From assembly GCF_002968285.2 (NCBI RefSeq), contig NZ_CP134400.1, positions 1,426,001-1,490,000 of the forward strand: a stretch of 64,000 nucleotides of DNA, in the 5' to 3' direction. Shown here in pieces: positions 26,073 to 36,600 of the stretch (within the stretch, counting starts at the first letter, position 1; the number at the start of each line of letters is the position of its first letter). Under the pieces are notes generated by a model. The model was not told the DNA's origin. It ran no database searches and was given only the letters and a program-made list of their open reading frames with translations. The DNA is from Mycobacterium sp. ITM-2016-00318 (GTDB lineage Bacteria > Actinomycetota > Actinomycetes > Mycobacteriales > Mycobacteriaceae). The translations under genes were made by a program, and so were the position numbers.

Positions 26073-27149
26073 GTGACCTACGAGCCGGGGCGTCGCACGC
26101 GGAGCGCCGGAGGCCAACGGCGTCGCGACCCGGAATCGCCCGGGGGTCGAGTTCCGGTTCTGCGCGACCAGTGGCGTGAGCCCCTGCGCGCCCAGCGCGA
26201 CCCCCTCGCGGAAAGCACCGGCCGGCCCAGATCGAACCGGGAGCAGCGGCGCCGGTGGCGCAAGCAGACCTGGCTCGGCCGGTTCGTCTCCACCTACGGC
26301 TGGCGGGCCTACGCGCTGCCTGCGCTGGTCGCGCTGACGGTGTGGGTGGTCTGGTCGACGGTGTCGGGTACCAACGGGTCCGGCGCCGAGCAGGACCAGG
26401 GACCTGCGCAGGGCCCCCCGACCATCGGCGGGTCCGGCACCGCGATACTCGGCGCCCCGCCCAAGGGGTTGACCCAGTTCGACGCCAACCTGCCTACCGG
26501 CATCCTGCCCGACGGCGGGCCCTACACCGAGGCGGGCGCCAAGACGTGGCGCGTCGTCCCCGGTTCGGAACCCAAGGTTGGGCAGGGCACCACCAAAACC
26601 TTCACCTACACCGTGGAGGTGGAGGACGGCGTCGACACCACCACCTTCGGCGGCGACGACAACTTCGCCAGGATGGTCACCGAGACGTTGGGCAATCCGA
26701 AGAGCTGGACGCACAATCCGCAATTCGCCTTCACCCGGGTCGACTCGACTTTTGCCGGCCAGCCGGACTTCCGCGTGTCGCTCACCTCACCGATGACGTT
26801 GCGGGAGGGCTGCGGATATGAGATTCCGATCGAGACGTCCTGCTACAACCCGAACTACGCGGACGGGCAGCCGAGGGTGTTCCTCAACGAGGCTCGCTGG
26901 GTCCGGGGCGCGGTGCCCTTCCAGGGCGATGTGGGCGCCTACCGTCAGTACCTCATCAACCACGAGGTCGGCCACGCCATCGGGTATCAGCGTCACGAGC
27001 CGTGCGTAGAGAACGGCCAGCTGGCTCCGGTGATGATGCAGCAGACGTTCTCCACGAGCGACAACGACAACGCGCGCTTCGACCCCGAGTGGGTCAAGGC
27101 CGACGGCAAGGCGTGCAAGCCCAACCCCTGGCCGTATCCCATCCCGTAA
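26073..27149 (+). CDS. DUF3152 membrane-anchored zincin-like protein
   Basis: A 358-residue protein: basic cytoplasmic N terminus, one transmembrane helix around residues 70-90 (ALPALVALTVWVVWSTV), then an external domain. The C-terminal domain has HEVGHAIGYQRHEPC, a zinc HExxH with a third His four residues after the Gly, and PVMMQQT, which can serve as a Met-turn. Four Cys probably form disulfides. A metzincin-type protease is inferred; the substrate is unknown. The GTG at 26073 is favoured over upstream codons. A small 6-bp hairpin follows the stop (27165-27179). Confidence 0.82.
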   Translation: MTYEPGRRTRSAGGQRRRDPESPGGRVPVLRDQWREPLRAQRDPLAESTGRPRSNREQRRRWRKQTWLGRFVSTYGWRAYALPALVALTVWVVWSTVSGTNGSGAEQDQGPAQGPPTIGGSGTAILGAPPKGLTQFDANLPTGILPDGGPYTEAGAKTWRVVPGSEPKVGQGTTKTFTYTVEVEDGVDTTTFGGDDNFARMVTETLGNPKSWTHNPQFAFTRVDSTFAGQPDFRVSLTSPMTLREGCGYEIPIETSCYNPNYADGQPRVFLNEARWVRGAVPFQGDVGAYRQYLINHEVGHAIGYQRHEPCVENGQLAPVMMQQTFSTSDNDNARFDPEWVKADGKACKPNPWPYPIP

Positions 27150-27253
27150 CACCCTCGCGCGCGCCCGGGAAGCTCCCGGCGGTGATTGCCGTTGGTCTGG
27201 GTAACTGCTGAGATGGAATGCAGCCCCCGACGTCGAATCGAGGAGGGTAATCC

Positions 27254-28432
27254 GTGTCCACACCGTTGCCGCCGCTGGTAGCGCCCGCGCCTGAGCTGAC
27301 GCGCGAAGAGGTCGCGCGCTACAGCCGCCACCTGATCATCCCCGACCTGGGCCTTGACGGTCAGAAGCGGCTGAAGAACGCGCGCGTGCTCGTCATCGGC
27401 GCGGGTGGGCTGGGCTCTCCGACGCTGCTGTACCTGGCGGCCGCGGGTGTGGGAACCATTGGGATCGTCGAGTTCGACGTCGTCGATGAATCCAATCTGC
27501 AGCGTCAGATCATCCACGGGCAGTCCGATATCGGGCGGTCCAAGGCCGAGAGCGCGCGCGACTCGATCAAGGAGGTCAACCCGCTGGTCGACGTTCGACT
27601 TCATGAGTTCAGGCTCGAGCCCGACAACGCGGTCGAGCTGTTCGAGGCCTACGACCTGATCCTCGACGGCACCGACAACTTCGCCACCCGTTACCTGGTG
27701 AACGACGCCGCCGTGCTGGCAGGCAAGCCGTACGTGTGGGGTTCGATTTACCGCTTCGAAGGCCAGGTGTCGGTGTTCTGGGAGGACGCGCCCGACGGAC
27801 TCGGCCTGAACTACCGCGACCTGTACCCGGAGCCGCCGCCGCCGGGCATGGTGCCGTCGTGCGCGGAAGGCGGTGTCCTCGGCATCCTGTGCGCGTCGAT
27901 CGCCTCGGTGATGGGCACAGAAGCGATCAAGCTGATCACCGGCATCGGGGAACCGCTGCTGGGCAGGCTGATGGTGTACGACGCGCTCGACATGACCTAC
28001 CGCACCATCAAGATCCGCAAGGACCCGGCGACCCCGAAGATCACCGAGCTGATCGACTACGAGGAGTTCTGCGGCGTGGTGTCCGACGCCGCCGCGGAGG
28101 CTGTCGCCGAATCGACCGTCACGCCGCGCGAGCTGCGCGACATGATCGACTCCGGCAAGCCGCTGTCGTTGATCGACGTCCGTGAACAGGTGGAGTGGGA
28201 CATCAACCGCATCGAAGGCGCGCAGCTGATACCCAAGGGTGAATTCGAATCGGGGGAGGCGCTGGCCAAGCTGCAGGTGGACCGCACCCCGGTGTTCTAC
28301 TGCAAGACGGGCGTGCGCTCGGCCGAGGTGCTCGCGATCGCCAAGAAGGCCGGGTTCTCCGACGCCCTGCACGTGCAGGGCGGAATTGTCGCGTGGGGCA
28401 ACCAGCTCGAGCCCGACATGGTGATGTACTAA
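27254..28432 (+). CDS. moeZ: MoeB/ThiF adenylyltransferase-rhodanese fusion MoeZ
   Basis: A 392-residue protein. Residues ~15-265 are the E1-like adenylyltransferase (RYSRHLIIPDLGLDGQKRL, GAGGLGSPTLLYLAAAGVG, DGTDNFATRYLVNDA); residues ~290-390 are a rhodanese domain with active-site Cys350 in YCKTGVRS. It activates ubiquitin-like sulfur carriers (MoaD, ThiS, CysO) as acyl-adenylates and delivers sulfur for molybdopterin and other thio-cofactors. GTG 27254 follows AGGAGGG directly. Corresponds to Rv3206c. Confidence 0.95.
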   Translation: MSTPLPPLVAPAPELTREEVARYSRHLIIPDLGLDGQKRLKNARVLVIGAGGLGSPTLLYLAAAGVGTIGIVEFDVVDESNLQRQIIHGQSDIGRSKAESARDSIKEVNPLVDVRLHEFRLEPDNAVELFEAYDLILDGTDNFATRYLVNDAAVLAGKPYVWGSIYRFEGQVSVFWEDAPDGLGLNYRDLYPEPPPPGMVPSCAEGGVLGILCASIASVMGTEAIKLITGIGEPLLGRLMVYDALDMTYRTIKIRKDPATPKITELIDYEEFCGVVSDAAAEAVAESTVTPRELRDMIDSGKPLSLIDVREQVEWDINRIEGAQLIPKGEFESGEALAKLQVDRTPVFYCKTGVRSAEVLAIAKKAGFSDALHVQGGIVAWGNQLEPDMVMY

Positions 28433-28514
28433 CGCGAACTAACGCGTCAATATCGATCTCGACACAGCTGGTCAGCGAAACCTTTCGAGCGCGCGGCGAC
28501 GGTAGCCTGACGCT

Positions 28515-29369
28515 GTGACCGAAGAACGCCCGCCAGACCACGTGCTGGCGGCATTCGGCGTCAGTGGCCTGGGTCCCGTCGCGCTCGGCGTCGGCTGGGA
28601 GGGCGGCTGGCGGTGCGGCGAAGTGGTGTTGTCCATGGTTGCCGACCACGCCCGCGCCGCCTGGTCGGCGAAGGTCCGCGAGACGCTGTTCGTCGACGGT
28701 GTCCGGCTCGCCAGGCCTGTTCGATCGACCGACGGCCGCTTCGTCGTCGCGGGCTGGCGTGCGGACACGTTCGTCACGGGCACGCCCGAACCCCGCCACG
28801 ACGAGGTCGTCTCGTCCGCGGTGCGCCTGCATGAAGCGACGGCCAAGCTCGAGCGTCCCCGGTTCTTGACCCAGCCGCCCGTCGCGCCGTGGTCCGACGT
28901 CGATGTCTTCGTCGCCGCCGACCGCGCGGCGTGGGAGGAGCGACCGCTGCAGTCGCTGCCGCCGGACGCTCAGGTTTCCCCGGGTTCAGCCGACGGTCAG
29001 CGGTCGATCGATTTGATCAACCAGCTCGCCGGGCTGCGCAAGCCGACGAAGAGTCCCCACCAGCTTGTGCACGGCGACCTCTACGGCACAGTGCTTTTCG
29101 CCGGGACGGCAGCGCCGGGAATCACCGACATCACGCCGTACTGGCGGCCTGCCTCATGGGCGGCTGGGGTGGTCGTCGTCGACGCGCTGTCGTGGGGTGA
29201 GGCCGACGACGGACTGGTCGAACGGTGGGCGCCGTTGCCCGAGTGGCCCCAGATGTTGTTGCGCGCGTTGATGTTCAGGCTGGCCGTCCACGCCCTGCAT
29301 CCGCGCTCGACGGCAGCGGCGTTCCCGGGGCTGGCACGCACCGCCGCGCTGGTGCGCCAGCTGCTCTGA
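28515..29369 (+). CDS. TIGR02569-family, kinase-fold-like protein (Rv3205c)
   Basis: A 284-residue actinobacterial protein. The C-terminal half resembles the aminoglycoside-phosphotransferase fold: QLVHGDLYGTVLF corresponds to the HGDxxxxN catalytic loop, and GITDITPYWRPASWA to the following metal-binding stretch. The loop is one residue short and the metal-binding Asn reads as Thr, so phosphotransfer is doubtful. Function unknown. It lies 82 bp after moeZ on the same strand with its own GTG start. Confidence 0.75.
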   Translation: MTEERPPDHVLAAFGVSGLGPVALGVGWEGGWRCGEVVLSMVADHARAAWSAKVRETLFVDGVRLARPVRSTDGRFVVAGWRADTFVTGTPEPRHDEVVSSAVRLHEATAKLERPRFLTQPPVAPWSDVDVFVAADRAAWEERPLQSLPPDAQVSPGSADGQRSIDLINQLAGLRKPTKSPHQLVHGDLYGTVLFAGTAAPGITDITPYWRPASWAAGVVVVDALSWGEADDGLVERWAPLPEWPQMLLRALMFRLAVHALHPRSTAAAFPGLARTAALVRQLL

Positions 29370-29370
29370 A

Positions 29371-29667
29371 TCAGAACGCGTGGCGCACGTCGGCGAGCCC
29401 TATTCGACCGTCGTCGGCGAGCACCCCTTCGGCGCGCAACAATTCGAGCTGACGCGTGGTGAGGTGCGGCGCAGGGCGCCCTGAAGCCCGGATCACCCGG
29501 TGCCACGGCAGATCCGCCGAATCCGTACGCATGATCCAGGCCACGATCCGTGGGCTGGAAAGCCCTGCCGCCGCGGCGATGTCGCCATAGGTCGAGACCC
29601 GACCGGGCGGAATCGACGCCACCAACGCGCGGACTGTCTCCACCTGTTCCTCGGTGATGGCGGCCAT
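29371..29667 (-). CDS. Alkyltransferase-like protein (ATL, MGMT family without the Cys)
   Basis: A 98-residue protein with the DNA-binding half of O6-alkylguanine-DNA alkyltransferase (IPPGRVSTYGDIAAAAGLSSPRIVAWIM). The catalytic PCHRV is replaced by PWHRVI, the hallmark of alkyltransferase-like proteins, which flip and flag O6-alkylguanine for nucleotide excision repair and do not repair it themselves. It is 2 bp upstream of lipV's end on the same strand, in the Rv3204-Rv3203 order. Confidence 0.9.
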   Translation of the reverse strand: MAAITEEQVETVRALVASIPPGRVSTYGDIAAAAGLSSPRIVAWIMRTDSADLPWHRVIRASGRPAPHLTTRQLELLRAEGVLADDGRIGLADVRHAF

Positions 29668-29669
29668 GG

Positions 29670-30467
29670 CTAGGCGTGTTCGAGCCGGTCCCGGATGAGC
29701 GCGGCCGTCTCGGCGGGCTTGGCTTGGGCGACCATGTGGTCGCTGTCGATGTCGACCAGCGAGAACCGAGGCCCCAGCTCCTCGGAGAGGGCGGCGATGA
29801 GTGCGTCGGTCACATACGGCGGGTGGGTGCGGGCGGCGCGCACCAGCGTCGTGCGTATTCCCTTGTGCGGCACGACGACATCACGCGCCAGCTCACTCCA
29901 GTAAGACATCATCGCGGGAATGCTGATCCGCCAGCCGCAGCGGCCGTCCGGCCGCTCGATCAAGTGCTCGTCGAGTTCGGCGTCCAGTTCGGCGCTGTCG
30001 ACGTCGGCCCACGAGCCGTGCGCCTTCTCGTTGCGCGCCTCGTCACGGTCGAGGTAATACGGCGAAGCCATCATGTCGTCGGCGATGTTGGCCATCCAGG
30101 CGCCGTCGAGGCCGACGGCCGGGTCGAGAAGCACCAGCGATGCGACGAGCTCGGGGCGGGTGACGGCGAGCCTCAGCGCGACGGCACAGCCGAAGGAGTG
30201 GCCGACCACTACGACCGGACGCGTCGTCTCCCTGGCCAGCAGGACGGCGAGCGAAGCGACGTTGGCCTCCAACGTCCACGGCGCCTCCCACGACGACCTG
30301 CCGTGGCCCAGCAGGTCGGGGGCGAGGATCGAGAAGTTCGGCAGGTGTTGAGTCGCCAGCGTCCGCCACCGGAGGCCGTGTCCGGTGAGCCCGTGCACGG
30401 CCAACACCTGCGCCGGCTGGTCGGGACCGAAGCGGTGCACATTGAGGAACTGCGAATTGCTGGCCAC
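29670..30467 (-). CDS. lipV: Alpha/beta hydrolase, LipV-like esterase
   Basis: A 265-residue alpha/beta hydrolase. The oxyanion-hole region is HGLTGHGLRW, the nucleophile elbow is VVGHSFGCAVALR (Ser near residue 92), and the final His is in DIDSDHMVAQAKP; an Asp follows the sixth strand. The M. tuberculosis counterpart Rv3203 is named LipV. The natural ester is unknown. GTG start at 30467. Divergent from adnA with 77 bp between them. Confidence 0.88.
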   Translation of the reverse strand: MASNSQFLNVHRFGPDQPAQVLAVHGLTGHGLRWRTLATQHLPNFSILAPDLLGHGRSSWEAPWTLEANVASLAVLLARETTRPVVVVGHSFGCAVALRLAVTRPELVASLVLLDPAVGLDGAWMANIADDMMASPYYLDRDEARNEKAHGSWADVDSAELDAELDEHLIERPDGRCGWRISIPAMMSYWSELARDVVVPHKGIRTTLVRAARTHPPYVTDALIAALSEELGPRFSLVDIDSDHMVAQAKPAETAALIRDRLEHA

Positions 30468-30544
30468 GGCGTCGATGCTAAGGGCAGCCGCGCCGCGAAC
30501 CCACTCCCACGCTAAATGTCGGACCCTCGTGGTGTCATGCCGTC

Positions 30545-33500
30545 ATGTCCGCACCGCACATCGCTTCAGGCCCGACAACGTTGACCGACGCCGGCTTTCG
30601 CGGTGTCGTGCGCGTGCTCGGCGGCCCCGGCACCGGCAAGACCCGGGCATTGATCGAGACCGCGGCAGCGCGCATCGCCGACGGACTCGCACCGGAATCG
30701 GTGCTGCTGCTGACGGGTTCGGCGCGGCTGGGGACCCAGGCGCGCGCCGCCATCACCTCGGCGCTGCTGCGGGCGGGCAGCCGGATCGTCATCCGCGAAC
30801 CGCTGGTCCGCACCGTCCACTCGTATGCCTTCGCGCTGCTGCGGCTCGCCGCCCAGCGCAACGGGGACCCGCCTCCGCGCCTCATCACCACAGCCGAGCA
30901 GGACGGCATCATTCGCGAACTCCTCGCCGGTGACCTCGAAGACGGCGACGCCGCCGCCGTCGCGTGGCCGCGCACGCTGCGGCAGGCACTGAGCACCGCC
31001 GGGTTCGCCACCGAGCTGCGCGACCTGCTGGCCCGCTGCACCGAGCGGGGCGTGGATCCGCTTGTGCTGCAACGGATCGGCCGGCTTTCCGGCCGCCCCG
31101 AGTGGTTGGCCGCAGGCCAGTTCGCGCAGCAGTACGAGCAGACGATGCTGCTGCGGTCGGCTGTGGGGATGGCCGCCCCGCAGGCCACCGTCCCCGCGCT
31201 CGGCGCGGCCGAACTCGTCGGCGCAGCGCTGGAAGCGTTCGCCGTGGACACCGACCTGCTGGCCGCCGAACGCGCCCGTATCAAACTGCTCCTGGTCGAC
31301 GACGCCCAACACCTCGATCCGCAAGCCGCCAGGCTGGTGCGGGCGCTGGCGGCGGGCGCCGAGTTGACCGTCATCGCCGGTGATCCCAACCAATCGGTGT
31401 TCTCCTATCGGGGCGCCGACCCGGCGTTGCTGCACGGCGACGACGATCCGGTCATCACGCTCACCCAGTCGCACCGGTGCGCACCCGCGGTGGCACGCGC
31501 CATCACCGGCGTCGCGGCTCGGCTACCCGGCGCAGGGGCGGCACGGGAATTGGCCGGAACGGGTGCGGAGCCCGGCACGGTGTCGGTGCGGGTGGCGGCA
31601 TCCGCGCACGCGGAAGCGGCGCTGATCGTCGACACACTGCGTCGGGCGCACCTTCTCGACGGAGTTCCGTGGGCACAGATGGCGGTGGTCGTCCGCTCGC
31701 TGCGGCACAGCGGCGCCGCGCTGAGCCGTGCGCTCACCGCAGGCGGGGTGCCGGTGCTCAGCCTGCCGTCGGGTGTGCCGGTCGCCGAACAGGCTGCGGC
31801 AAAGGCGATGCTGACGGTGCTCGCCGCCGTCGCCGACGGGCTCGACGGTGACCGCGCGCTGCAGCTGCTCACAGGTCCCATCGGCCGGGTGGACCCGGTG
31901 TCGTTGCGGCAACTGCGCAGGGCGTTGCGGCGAGCCGATCGGACCGAGCCTCCGCGCGACTTCGGCGATCTGCTGGTCGAGGCGCTCGAGTCGGAAAAGC
32001 ACGTGATGACGGGCGATCTCGGCCGTCCGCTGCAGAGGGTGCGCGCCGTGTTGGCCGCAGCGCGGCGAACCGAGGCCGACGGTGCCGACCCGCGCTACAC
32101 CCTGTGGCAGGCGTGGCACCGTTGCGGTCTTCAGAAGCGCTGGCTGGCGGCCAGTGAGCGGGGCGGCGCGGCAGGCGCCAGAGCCGGCACCGACCTGGAC
32201 TCGGTCACCGCGCTGTTCGACGTGACGGAACAGTACGTGTCACGGACCGCGGGGGCGTCCCTTCGCGGTCTCGTCGAGCATGTCAGCGCGCTGGGCCCGG
32301 CGCCGGTGTCCGGTGACGTTGCAGCCGACGCCGACGGCGTCGCGCTGGTGAGTGCTCACGCGGCGCTCGAGAAAGAATGGGAAGTCGTAGTCATCGCGGG
32401 GCTCCAGGAAGGACTGTGGCCCAACACGACTCCGCGCGGAGGTGTGCTGGGTACTCAACATCTCGTCGACGTCCTCGACGGTGTTGCGGGTGACGACGCA
32501 ACACGCGTGTCCCACCGCGCCCCGCTGCTCGCCGAGGAACGCAGGCTGCTGATCTCGGCTATGGGCCGTGCCCGCAACCGTCTGCTGGTGACCGCGGTCG
32601 ACAGCGAATGCGGTGACGACTCGATGTTGCCGTCACCGTTTCACACCGAGCTCGCTCGGTTCGCGACCGATACCGACACCCACACCGCCGAACCCGTGCT
32701 CGCACCGCGAGTGCTCGCACCCGCGCCGCTGGTCGGCGCGCTTCGCTCAGTGCTCTGTGCGCCTGATGGAGCCGTCGAGGACACGGTGAGAACCTGTGCG
32801 GCAGCTCAACTGGCACGGTTGGCGGCCGCGGGCATCCCCGGCGCCGATCCCAGGCAGTGGTACGGCATGATCCCGCCGAGCAGCGACGATCCGCTGTGGT
32901 CGGGCGACGACCACGTGGTGCGGTTGTCACCGTCGACGCTGCAGACGCTGGCCGACTGCCCGTTGCGCTGGCTGCTCGAACGGCACGGCGGAAGCGACGG
33001 CCGCGACGTGCGCTCGGCGATCGGGTCGTTGGTGCACGCTCTGGTCGCCGACCCCGAGATGAACGAAGCGCGGATGGTCGCCGAGCTCGAAAGGCTCTGG
33101 CAGAAGGTGCCGTTCGAATCGACCTGGTATGCCGACAACGAACTGGCGCGACACAAGACGATGTTGTCCAGCTTCGCGCAGTGGCGGGAACAGACCCGGC
33201 ACGAGCTCACCGAGGTGGGCAGGGAGGTCGACGTCGACGGCGTGCTGGACTGCGACGGCGCTGCGATACAGGTACGCGGCAGGCTCGACCGGCTCGAACG
33301 CGATTCCGAAGGCCGCCTGGTGGTCGTGGACCTCAAGACGGGGAAGTCACCGGTCAGCAAGGACGACGCGCAACATCACGCACAGCTGGCGATGTATCAG
33401 CTCGCCATCGCAGAAGGCGTTGTGCAGCAGGGACATTCGCCTGGCGGCGGTCGGCTGGTCTATCTCGGTAAACCCGTCGCGGCCGGCCCGACCGAGCGAC

Positions 33501-33676
33501 AGCAGGATCCGATGACGGCCGACGCCCGCGGCCAGTGGCGCGAGCTGGTGGGCACGGCGGCCGCAGCGACGCGGGGCCCGCAATTCATGGCCCGCGTCAA
33601 CGACGGCTGCGCGCACTGCCCGGTGCGCCAGAGTTGCCCTGCGCAGGCCCCTACCGACGGAACGGCGACATGGTGA
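30545..33676 (+). CDS. adnA: AdnA subunit of the AdnAB helicase-nuclease
   Basis: A 1043-residue subunit of the mycobacterial AdnAB end-resection motor. N-terminal UvrD-like motor: Walker A GGPGTGKTRAL, Walker B-like LLVDDAQHLDPQ, GDPNQSVFSYRG, and VSAHAALEKEWEVVVIAGLQEGLWP. C-terminal RecB-like nuclease: GRLDRLERDSEGRLVVVDLKTGK, with an iron-sulfur cysteine set (the Cys in DCPLRW and CAHCPVRQSC). The partner adnB begins 7 bases before this stop. Together they process double-strand break ends. Corresponds to Rv3202c. Confidence 0.93.
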   Translation: MSAPHIASGPTTLTDAGFRGVVRVLGGPGTGKTRALIETAAARIADGLAPESVLLLTGSARLGTQARAAITSALLRAGSRIVIREPLVRTVHSYAFALLRLAAQRNGDPPPRLITTAEQDGIIRELLAGDLEDGDAAAVAWPRTLRQALSTAGFATELRDLLARCTERGVDPLVLQRIGRLSGRPEWLAAGQFAQQYEQTMLLRSAVGMAAPQATVPALGAAELVGAALEAFAVDTDLLAAERARIKLLLVDDAQHLDPQAARLVRALAAGAELTVIAGDPNQSVFSYRGADPALLHGDDDPVITLTQSHRCAPAVARAITGVAARLPGAGAARELAGTGAEPGTVSVRVAASAHAEAALIVDTLRRAHLLDGVPWAQMAVVVRSLRHSGAALSRALTAGGVPVLSLPSGVPVAEQAAAKAMLTVLAAVADGLDGDRALQLLTGPIGRVDPVSLRQLRRALRRADRTEPPRDFGDLLVEALESEKHVMTGDLGRPLQRVRAVLAAARRTEADGADPRYTLWQAWHRCGLQKRWLAASERGGAAGARAGTDLDSVTALFDVTEQYVSRTAGASLRGLVEHVSALGPAPVSGDVAADADGVALVSAHAALEKEWEVVVIAGLQEGLWPNTTPRGGVLGTQHLVDVLDGVAGDDATRVSHRAPLLAEERRLLISAMGRARNRLLVTAVDSECGDDSMLPSPFHTELARFATDTDTHTAEPVLAPRVLAPAPLVGALRSVLCAPDGAVEDTVRTCAAAQLARLAAAGIPGADPRQWYGMIPPSSDDPLWSGDDHVVRLSPSTLQTLADCPLRWLLERHGGSDGRDVRSAIGSLVHALVADPEMNEARMVAELERLWQKVPFESTWYADNELARHKTMLSSFAQWREQTRHELTEVGREVDVDGVLDCDGAAIQVRGRLDRLERDSEGRLVVVDLKTGKSPVSKDDAQHHAQLAMYQLAIAEGVVQQGHSPGGGRLVYLGKPVAAGPTERQQDPMTADARGQWRELVGTAAAATRGPQFMARVNDGCAHCPVRQSCPAQAPTDGTATW

Positions 33677-36600
33677 CCCCGACCTACAGTCCTGCGGAAT
33701 TAGCCTCGGCCCTTGGCCTTTTCGCACCGACAGGCGAACAGGCGGCGGTGATCGCCGCACCGCCCGGGCCGCTGGTGGTGATCGCGGGCGCGGGCGCGGG
33801 CAAGACCGAGACGATGGCGGCGCGCGTGGTATGGCTGATTGCCAACGGCTACGCGACACCGGCTGAGGTGCTCGGGTTGACGTTCACCCGCAAGGCGGCG
33901 GGCCAACTGCTGCGTCGCGTCCGCTCCCGGCTGGCCCGGCTCGCCGGCGCGGGAATCGTACCCGGCGGACTCGACGTGGCCGACGATCCCGCGACCGTCA
34001 GCACCTACCACGCTTTTGCGGGCACGCTGCTGCGCGACTACGGACTTCTGCTTCCCGTCGAGCCCGACACCCGGCTGCTCAGCGAGACGGAGCTGTGGCA
34101 GTTGGCGTTTCGTGTCGTCACCGAATACCGCGGGGCGCTGGACACCGACAAGACGCCCGCCGCCGTCACCACCATGGTGCTGAGGCTGGCGGGCCAGCTG
34201 GCCGAGCACCTCGTCGACACCGAGCAGTTGACCGACACCCACGTCGAACTCGAGCGGCTCGTGCACACCCTGCCCGCGGGTCCCTACCAGCGCGACCGCG
34301 GGCCCAGCCAGTGGCTGCTGCGGATGCTCGCCACCCAGACCGAGCGCACCGTGCTGGTCCCCCTGATCGATGCCCTGCACCGCCGGATGCGCGCCGAGAA
34401 GGTGATGGACTTCGGCATGCAGATGGCGTCGGCCGCGCGGCTGGCGTCGACGTGCCCGCAGGTCGGCGAGCAGTTGCGGCAACGGTTTCGCGTCGTGCTG
34501 CTCGACGAGTACCAGGACACCGGCCACGCGCAGCGCATCGCGTTGTCCTCGTTGTTCGGCGGCGGTGTCGACGACAACCTCGCCCTCACCGCCGTGGGCG
34601 ACCCGATCCAGTCGATCTACGGCTGGCGCGGGGCGTCGGCGACCAACCTGCCGCGGTTCGCCACCGACTTCCCGCTCGCCGACGGCACACCGGCGCCGAC
34701 CCTGGAACTTCGCACCAGCTGGCGCAATCCGCCGCGGGCGCTGTATCTCGCCAACGCGGTGTCGGCCGAGGCCAGGCGCCGGTCGGTGGCGGTGCAGCCG
34801 CTGCGCCCCCGGCCCGGCGCTGAACCGGGTGCCATCTTGTGCGCGCTGCTGGGCGATGTCGAAGCCGAACGCGACTGGGTTGCCGATCACATCGCCCGCC
34901 GATACCGCGAGGCCCGCGACGCGGGCACGCCCGTGCCAACGGCGGCGGTGTTGGTGCGGCGCAACTCCGATTCGGCGCCGATGGCCGATGCGCTCACCGC
35001 TCGGGGTGTGCCCGTCGAGGTCGTCGGGCTGGCCGGGCTGCTCTCTGTGACCGAGGTCGCCGACGTGGTGGCGATGCTGCGCCTCGTCGCCGATCCGATG
35101 GCGGGCGCCGCCGCGATGCGGGTGCTCACCGGGCCGCGGTGGCAGCTCGGCGGCCACGACATCTCGGCGTTGTGGCGCCGCGCAGTCGAACTGGATCAGG
35201 TCGGCGGCCCGCGGGACCGTGCGTCCGCTGACGAGATCGTCGCCGAGGCCGCTCCCGACGCCGACACCGCCTGCCTGGCCGACGCGATCAGTGATCCGGG
35301 AGCGCGAGACGGCTTCTCGGCGCAGGGGTATCGGCGGATCGTCGCGCTCGGCCGGGAGCTGACGGGGCTGCGCGCGCACTTGACCCATTCGCTCCCCGAC
35401 CTGGTCGCCGAGGTGCGGCGGGTGCTCGGCGTCGACGCCGAGGCCCGTGCCGCGCGACCGCCGACGGCGGGGTGCAGCGGCACCGAACACCTCGACGCCT
35501 TCGCCGATGTGGTGACCGACTTCGCGACCGTGCGGCCGGGCGCGACGATGTCGGATCTGCTGGCCTACCTGGACGCTGCGATGGTGGTGGAGAACGGCCT
35601 GGCGCCCGCCGAAGTCACCGTCGCGCACGACCGCGTGCAGATCCTCACCGTGCACGCCGCAAAGGGCCTGGAGTGGCAGCTGGTCGCGGTGCCGCACCTC
35701 AGTGGACGCGTCTTTCCCTCGACCGCGTCGATGCGGACGTGGCTGACCGACGCCGCCGACCTGCCGCCGCTGCTGCGCGGCGACCGCGCCACTGTCGGCG
35801 CACATGGGGTGCCGGTTCTGGACACCTCCGCCGTCTACGACCGAAAAGCATTGTCCAACAAGATCTACGAGCACAAGCGCAGCCTCGACCAGCGTCGAGT
35901 CGACGAGGAGCGCAGGTTGCTGTACGTGGCGCTCACCCGGGCGGAGGACACGCTGCTGCTGTCCGGGCACCACTGGGGGGCGTCGGAGGGTAAGCCACGG
36001 GGTCCCTCGGAGTTCCTCTGCGAGCTGAAGGACATCATCGACGGTTCGGCGGAGGCGGGCGAACTGTGCGGGGTGATCGAGTACTGGGCGCCCGCGCCTG
36101 CTGATGGCACGGCGAACCCGTTGCGGGACACCGTTACCGAGGCTCTGTGGCCCGCCGACCCCGCGGGCAGCCGGCGCGGCGACGTGGATCGTGGGGCGGC
36201 GCTGGTGGCCCAGGCGATGACGGGACGGCTCGAGACGCCCGCCGAGAACTCCGACGAGTGGTCCGCCGACGTCGACGCCCTGCTCGCCGAACGGGACCGG
36301 GTGGCGCCGCGACGGCCCGCGACGTTGCCTGCGGCGCTGTCGGTGAGCAGCCTCGTGGACATCGGCAAGGACCCCGACGCCGCGCTACGACGGCTGCGGC
36401 GCAGGCTGCCGGTGCGTCCGGATCCGCATGCCTTGCTGGGCACCGCATTTCACGATTGGGTGCAGCGGTTCTACGGCGCCGAGCGGTTGTTCGATCTGGA
36501 CGACATCCCCGGCGCGGTCGACGGGCAACTGGCGCGTGAGGATTCGGAGAGCCTCGCCGAACTGCAGACGGCGTTCATGGCGTCGCCGTGGGCTGCCCGC

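Noticed and set aside
33700..35973. A 757-codon open frame antisense to adnB
   Set aside because: High-GC shadow frame: the sense strand has complete helicase motifs, while the antisense product is low-complexity Arg/Gly/His-rich without any domain.
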